Below, one piece after another: positions 41,751 to 45,409 of a stretch of DNA of 45,409 nucleotides (positions are counted from its first letter, which is position 1; each line of letters begins with the position of its first letter). Origin of the DNA: Rickettsiales bacterium. GTDB lineage: Bacteria > Pseudomonadota > Alphaproteobacteria > Rickettsiales > SXRF01. The notes under the pieces were generated by a model. It saw only the letters and a program-made list of their open reading frames with translations, was not told where the DNA came from and searched no databases. The stretch lies in the NCBI GenBank assembly GCA_021299465.1, contig JAJTHB010000015.1:1-45409 (forward strand). Reading direction: 5' to 3'. The position numbers and the translations under genes are program-made.

Positions 41751-42302
41751 CTAGTTTACTGCTTCCACCGCCACCACTTCCGGCACGTAATGCTTCAGCA
41801 TATTCTCAATGCCGTTTTTGAGCGTCACGGTCGAGCTGGGGCAGCCGGAGCAGGAGCCGTGCAGTTCGAGCTGCACGATGCCATCTTCAAAGCCGCGGAA
41901 GATAATATCGCCGCCATCCTGCGCCACAGCGGGGCGCACACGGGTGTCGATCAACTCTTTTATTTGTTTCACCAGTTCACTGTCTTCGGCGTTTGCGGTA
42001 TTCGTAGCCGTTGCGCCGCTGACAATCACAGGCTTACCGGCTGTGAAATGGTCGAGAATAATTGAAAGTAATATAGGGCGTAGCGCCTCCCAGTGGCTTT
42101 TTTCATTTTTGGTGATGGTGATAAAATCGCTGCCGAAAAACACCGCCTCGATATCCCCCGCTTCAAACAGCGCTCTTGCCAGCGGCGATTCCTTGGCGGA
42201 CTCGAGGCCGGTGTAAAATTTCGTGCCGGATTCAAGTACGGCGACGCCGGGGACGAATTTCATGGTGAGTGGATTGGGGGTGGGTTCAGTCTGGATGAAC
42301 AT
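41751..42302 (-). CDS. NifU-family iron-sulfur scaffold (Nfu type)
   Basis: This 183-residue protein has the Nfu N-terminal domain (MFIQTEPTPNPLTMKFVPG) and a C-terminal NifU-like domain with Cys151 and Cys154 in GSCSGCPSS. The two-domain form matches mitochondrial NFU1 and alphaproteobacterial NifU-like proteins, which pass 4Fe-4S clusters to targets such as lipoate synthase. It is the first gene of the long minus-strand array and is preceded by a promoter at 42360-42388. A short stem (42312-42316 with 42325-42329) could cover its AGGGA ribosome site. Confidence 0.95.
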   Translation of the reverse strand: MFIQTEPTPNPLTMKFVPGVAVLESGTKFYTGLESAKESPLARALFEAGDIEAVFFGSDFITITKNEKSHWEALRPILLSIILDHFTAGKPVIVSGATATNTANAEDSELVKQIKELIDTRVRPAVAQDGGDIIFRGFEDGIVQLELHGSCSGCPSSTVTLKNGIENMLKHYVPEVVAVEAVN

Positions 42303-42359
42303 AAAAGCCAGTCCCTTTAAAATCAGGGATCCTGTAAGAGTTGCAAAAGAATTGCTCGT

Positions 42360-42388
42360 AATATAGGCTCACATCCTACCAAAATCAA
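42360..42388 (-). promoter_or_regulatory. Sigma-70-type promoter of the nfu-to-purH array
   Basis: On the minus strand TTGATT (42388-42383) and TATATT (42365-42360) are 17 bases apart. The predicted start is near 42353, about 50 bases before the nfu ATG. It is the only good promoter I found for the next 15 kb on this strand. Confidence 0.6.
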
Positions 42389-42416
42389 TCCCGCCTTCTA
42401 TTCATGGAGTAGTTTT

Positions 42417-43097
42417 ATGCGCAGATTAGCGCTTGTTGTTTTTTCACTGCTGGTTTCCTCCCCTGCTTTTGCGCAGGAACCTGCTAAACTGAGTGTCAAG
42501 GTCGGTGGTGTTGAGCATGGCCGTTCGATTCCTGAGCGCTTCGCATATTGTATGCAGGACGGCAAGGGCAAAACTAAGGATGGCCAGAATATCAATCCCT
42601 CGATTGATTGGTCAGGCGCGCCGGAGGGCACCAAATCGTTTGCGATTATCATGGTGGATCGTGACGTGCCGCAGAGTTTTGAACTTGCCAATCAGGATGA
42701 CAAAGTAATTCCTTACAATTTTCCAAGGCAGGATTTTTACCACTGGGTGCTGGTCGATATTCCTGCGACCATGATTGGTATTGCCGAAGGCGCTGATAGC
42801 CGCGGTATTACCAAGGGCGGCAAGCAGCTCGGTCAGCGCCCTTATGGCGTGGTTGGCCAGAATGATTATGTTCGCGTGTTGGATGAAGGTCCGCATGGTG
42901 GCTATGATGGCCCCTGCCCGCCATGGAATGACAACCGCCTGCATAACTATCATTTCATTGTTTATGCGCTTTCTGTGCCGACACTCAATTTAAGCGGCAC
43001 GTTTGGTGGCAAATATGCGGAAGAGATGATGAAGCCGCATATTCTCGCTAAAGGTGAGGTGATCGGCACTTTTACCAATAAGCCCGGCATATTTTAA
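42417..43097 (+). CDS. YbhB/YbcL-family (PEBP-like) periplasmic protein
   Basis: This 226-residue protein has a signal peptide (MRRLALVVFSLLVSSPAFA), then the phosphatidylethanolamine-binding-protein fold: INPSIDWSGAPEGTKSFAIIMVDRDVP, HWVLVDIPA, and GPCPPWNDNRLHNYHFIVYAL. The family's exact role in bacteria is unclear. A GGAG ribosome site precedes the start. The stop shares one base with the next start (TAATG), so it is probably an operon with the following membrane gene. Confidence 0.9.
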   Translation: MRRLALVVFSLLVSSPAFAQEPAKLSVKVGGVEHGRSIPERFAYCMQDGKGKTKDGQNINPSIDWSGAPEGTKSFAIIMVDRDVPQSFELANQDDKVIPYNFPRQDFYHWVLVDIPATMIGIAEGADSRGITKGGKQLGQRPYGVVGQNDYVRVLDEGPHGGYDGPCPPWNDNRLHNYHFIVYALSVPTLNLSGTFGGKYAEEMMKPHILAKGEVIGTFTNKPGIF

Positions 43098-44776
43098 TGT
43101 CGGCACTGCCTAAGAAAGCGCATTGGCCTCCTGCCTATATTTATTTTCAAAGCGCTGTCATTGCATTGGTTGTGTGGTGGTTTATGCGCAGTCTTTACCA
43201 GGACGATGCCTACATTACGCTGGTTTATGCGCGTAACTGGCTGGAGGGTCACGGTCTGGTATGGAGCCGAGGCGACGAGCCGGTTGAGGGTTACTCCAAC
43301 TTTTTGTTCCTGCTGCTGATCGCTGGCCTTGGCTGGCTTGGCATGGATTTAGTGCTGGCCAGCCGGTTGATCAGCTTTGTCGCTTATTTCGGGCTGATTG
43401 CCGCGCTCTTTCTGTTTACACGCACCGTCTACCGGCAGCGTTTTGCCGGCAGTGAGAAATATTATGCCCACCAGATTAATAGTGCGCTTGCCGTTGGTCT
43501 GGTCGCGTCCGCTGTTCCTGTGCTTGCCTGGGTGATGGGTGGGCTGGAAACGGTATTGTTTACTTTTTTGCTTACGAGCGCTGTTTGTTCGGTGCTTTAC
43601 TGGCTTGAATTTGGTCTGAGCCGCAAGAGGGTCTTTTTGACGGGCGTTCTGTTTGCCCTCGCCACCATGACGCGCCTGGAGGGGCTCATGGTCTGGGGCA
43701 TGACCGGCATTGTGCTCGGGCTGTTCTGGCTTATTCCAGCCAGGCGTAATCACCTTGATTTTTCGCGTCTGATGCTGCTGTTTTTTGGCTATATGCTGCT
43801 TGTTGCGCCATGGATGGCGTGGAAATTTCATATGTATGGCGATTTTCTGCCTAACACCTACTACGCGAAAGTATACGGCATTCCCGATGGCATACTAACG
43901 TTCCTGGGCTGGCTCTACATGTTCCAGGTCTTTTATGTGCCGCCGTTTTTGTTGCTGGCAGCGGTGATTCTGCTGCTTATGTATCGGCGCTTTGTCATGC
44001 CTAATCGCAGCATTATTTACCTGATCGTAATTGCCTGCCTATTGTGCTGGCATGTGTTTACCAGTGGCGGCGATCACATGCCCTATTTGCGTTTTTATGC
44101 GCCGATTATCCCGCTGCTCTGCCTTCTGATTTATTATTGCTGCGCCTCGATGATTGAACAGAACGAAGCAAGGTTCAGGGATATTTCTGGCGCTATGATT
44201 GTGCTCTCGGTGTTTCAGTTGGGCATCATTGAGGATCTCGTTGTATCGCGTGGCGCGGTGTCTGGAACATCGGTGGCGGCGCATATTGAAGCGCATTGGA
44301 AAAAAGGGGCGCTGATCGCCATTAATCCTGCCGGTGCGCTGCCTTACTATGCTCCTGATTTTCGCTATGTCGACATGCTTGCCCTCAACGACAAGCACAC
44401 GGCCAGGCTTGATCTAAGTGAAGATGAAAGGCTCAAGAACTGGGCGCGGCTGACCATTGGCCATCTGAAAACCGATGGTGTTTATGTCTTAAGCCGTAAA
44501 CCTGATTACATTATGTTTGGTGAAGCGTGGGGTGATGAGAAACCTCGCTTCATGAGCGATGTTACGATTGCTGAGCAAAGTGATTTTCAAACCAACTATC
44601 GCCGCGTCGAAACCTTTATTGATATCGCACCAGAGCGTTTAGAGCAGCTGAGGGAAATGGACCGCATGAATCAGGAAGATTACAAGGCTAATCCTGATAA
44701 CCCTCGCTGGGTACGCGGGCCAGTGGTGAGCGATGATAACAAGCTTCGCTTTATTTACTATGAGCGTATCAGGTAG
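43097..44776 (+). CDS. GT-C-type membrane glycosyltransferase (polyprenyl-phosphate sugar donor)
   Basis: This 559-residue polytopic protein has an N-terminal helix followed by Asp36-Asp37 in QDDAYITLVYARNW, then GHGLVWSRGDEPVEGYSNFLF. This is the early acidic loop motif of GT-C enzymes, close to the AftB-like arabinofuranosyltransferase branch. About ten more helices are seen up to residue 370. A soluble C-terminal domain of about 190 residues faces the periplasm in this family. The substrate is unknown; surface polysaccharide or protein glycosylation is possible. It ends the plus-strand operon. Confidence 0.85.
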   Translation: MSALPKKAHWPPAYIYFQSAVIALVVWWFMRSLYQDDAYITLVYARNWLEGHGLVWSRGDEPVEGYSNFLFLLLIAGLGWLGMDLVLASRLISFVAYFGLIAALFLFTRTVYRQRFAGSEKYYAHQINSALAVGLVASAVPVLAWVMGGLETVLFTFLLTSAVCSVLYWLEFGLSRKRVFLTGVLFALATMTRLEGLMVWGMTGIVLGLFWLIPARRNHLDFSRLMLLFFGYMLLVAPWMAWKFHMYGDFLPNTYYAKVYGIPDGILTFLGWLYMFQVFYVPPFLLLAAVILLLMYRRFVMPNRSIIYLIVIACLLCWHVFTSGGDHMPYLRFYAPIIPLLCLLIYYCCASMIEQNEARFRDISGAMIVLSVFQLGIIEDLVVSRGAVSGTSVAAHIEAHWKKGALIAINPAGALPYYAPDFRYVDMLALNDKHTARLDLSEDERLKNWARLTIGHLKTDGVYVLSRKPDYIMFGEAWGDEKPRFMSDVTIAEQSDFQTNYRRVETFIDIAPERLEQLREMDRMNQEDYKANPDNPRWVRGPVVSDDNKLRFIYYERIR

Positions 44777-44811
44777 GGCTTTTAGCTTCAGAAGTTTGTG
44801 GCCTGCTCTCC

Positions 44812-44820
44812 TGCTATACT
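44812..44820 (+). promoter_or_regulatory. Extended -10 promoter motif
   Basis: TGCTATACT (44812-44820) is an extended -10 element (TGN-TATACT). No good -35 is placed 17 bases upstream. A start near 44827 would be just before the 22-bp inverted repeat. Confidence 0.5.
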
Positions 44821-44830
44821 AAGGCTCTTA

Positions 44831-44965
44831 AGGGCGCTTTGATTTCATCATAGACCTGTTTTGAATCACTTTATTTCCCTTAGCCCCTTCCATGAAAAGA
44901 GTGGCAAGCGATCGCTCAGGCGCTCGCGGGCATCAAGAAATTGTATGATGAAATCAAAACGCCCT
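44831..44965. repeat. 22-bp inverted repeat enclosing 91 bases
   Basis: AGGGCGCTTTGATTTCATCA plus TA is mirrored by TATGATGAAATCAAAACGCC plus CT with a single mismatch, which would be a G-U pair in RNA. No target-site duplication is seen at the outer edges. A further copy of the end, GCGCCCTTA (44988-44996), could compete for TAAGGGCGC at 44829-44837. Confidence 0.85.
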
Positions 44966-45101
44966 GTTGGATTCGACAGCCGAAGGGCGCCCTTATTTAC
45001 CAACCTTCTCTGGAGTCCTTGTGAATTAAGGAGCTCGGGGAGGATAAGGAAAACTGATCAATAAGAAGCAAGCTGGTTTAGTTGGTGTTGCAAGCGACCA
45101 C

Positions 45102-45135
45102 AAAAAAACCCTGCCGATTGCTCGGCAGGGTTTTT
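45102..45135. terminator. Bidirectional intrinsic terminator
   Basis: CCCTGCCGA (45109-45117) pairs with TCGGCAGGG (45122-45130) over a TTGC loop. It is flanked by seven A on the left and five T on the right, so it can end transcription in both directions. On the minus strand it lies 22 bases after the virB2 stop. Confidence 0.9.
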
Positions 45136-45157
45136 CTTGAACGTCCTAATATTAAGA

Positions 45158-45409
45158 TTAGGTCGTTGCACAACCAGTGCCAGCACCAGCGTTCATCGCA
45201 TCAACGATGCCAGCAGCACCGAACACGATAGCAACGCCAACACCAACGATGATCGCCATACCCCAGGATACTTTACCCAGGAGTGCGCCGATACCGATCA
45301 CGGTGATTGCAATGGTAGCAAGACCTTTACCGGTGTTACCGATAAACCAGCCTACTACGGTACAGAGAACTTTACCCATTGGGGTATCGTTACCTGCGAA
45401 TGCGAGTTC
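45158..45409 (-). CDS. virB2: VirB2/TrbC-type pilin of a type IV secretion system, 5' end missing
   Basis: The frame is open to the window edge, so its start lies outside; the internal ATG at 45379 is not the real start. The 83 visible residues begin ELAFA-GNDTPMG, in which AFA followed by Gly looks like the signal-peptidase site. The mature part of about 78 residues has two hydrophobic helices (GKGLATIAITVIGIGALLG and WGMAIIVGVGVAIVFGAAG) with a short basic GKVSWG turn. There is a Cys near each end. This is the VirB2 pilin pattern. The GKVSWG turn is like Rickettsiales VirB2 proteins. It forms the extracellular pilus of a conjugation or effector-translocation machine. Other system genes should lie beyond the edge. 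Confidence 0.85.
   Translation of the reverse strand, partial: ELAFAGNDTPMGKVLCTVVGWFIGNTGKGLATIAITVIGIGALLGKVSWGMAIIVGVGVAIVFGAAGIVDAMNAGAGTGCATT

Larger units (their letters stand above)
44827..45135 (+). ncRNA. Candidate structured RNA of unknown family
   Basis: The 381-base gap after the GT-C gene has no convincing ORF. From a predicted start at about 44827 it contains three folding modules. (1) A 22-base inverted repeat (44831-44852 with 44944-44965, one mismatch) encloses 91 bases. Inside is a GCGATCGC-TCAG-GCGCTCGC hairpin near 44910-44930. (2) A hairpin spans 45004-45049 (TCCTT with AAGGA and outer CCTT with AAGG). (3) A terminator lies at 45109-45130. I could not match it to 6S, tmRNA, RNase P or SRP RNA. 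A short non-autonomous mobile element is an alternative for module 1. Confidence 0.4.

Noticed and set aside
44831-44965. Retron-type RNA (inverted repeats enclosing a structured segment)
   Set aside because: No reverse transcriptase gene is nearby; the next gene is convergent virB2.
44969-44979. tmRNA-like GGATTCGACAG near the second hairpin
   Set aside because: Only this short match is present. There is no tag reading frame, no TTCGANTCC arm followed by CCA, and no acceptor stem, so a tmRNA is not supported.
44861-45064. 67-residue plus-strand ORF in the final gap
   Set aside because: No ribosome site, basic low-quality composition, and it runs through both hairpins; non-coding structure explains the region better.

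Overview
The window reads as chromosome of an alphaproteobacterium with moderately high GC. The evidence is a 1578-residue NAD-glutamate dehydrogenase, a CBP3-like cytochrome bc1 chaperone, a DUF3035 lipoprotein, a short phosphoglucose isomerase, RpoH, and the order odhB-lpdA. A VirB2-type pilin running off the right edge resembles the short pilins of Rickettsiales-type type IV secretion systems, so a deep-branching or host-associated lineage is possible. That placement is inference. No rRNA, tRNA, insertion sequence, prophage or CRISPR array was seen.

Layout. 1-2769 (+): 3' part of odhB, a 50-residue membrane protein, lpdA and ohr. 2835-3299 (-): an AT-rich gene I do not recognise, behind a promoter-like sequence with an 11-C spacer. 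3595-6024 (+): rpoH, a universal stress protein and a bc1 chaperone, separated by iterated 9-bp palindromes. 6021-9105: an Ala/Pro-rich unknown protein, Sco, gmk and rsmA. 9205-15060: a CobD/CbiB-like membrane protein, a patatin lipase coupled to 3-hydroxybutyrate dehydrogenase, a two-component system and an unknown helical protein. 15112-21136: hemW, an LpoA-like lipoprotein, rsmI-yraN-BON lipoprotein, gshB and cysQ. 21171-27204 (+): NAD-GDH and a winged-helix AAA ATPase. 27201-42302 (-): fourteen tightly packed genes (nfu, Ca/Na antiporter, secF, maoC, ribF, lspA, DUF3035, two M16 peptidases, pgi, mutL, a WbpL-like transferase, a CapD-like epimerase, purH). 42417-44776 (+): a PEBP protein and a GT-C-like membrane enzyme. 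44777-45157: a structured non-coding stretch. 45158-end (-): virB2.

The genes are mostly housekeeping: 2-oxoglutarate dehydrogenase and glutamate entry to the TCA cycle, respiratory-complex assembly (Sco, bc1 chaperone, HemW), lipoprotein maturation, envelope quality control and surface-glycan synthesis. Packing is extreme. Co-directional neighbours often overlap as ATGA, and four of six convergent pairs interlock their stop codons in four bases.

The most unusual content is between the genes. (1) A family of palindromes built from tandem 9-bp units carries a -35/-10-like pair at exact 17-bp spacing, found only in the arm facing a downstream gene. (2) Several other inverted-repeat families form start codons, N-terminal extensions or C-terminal tails of neighbouring genes. 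(3) One unrecognised gene has a homopolymeric promoter spacer, the classic layout of a phase-variable locus. (4) A promoter, a 22-bp inverted repeat, a second hairpin and a terminator in front of virB2 suggest an unnamed structured RNA.
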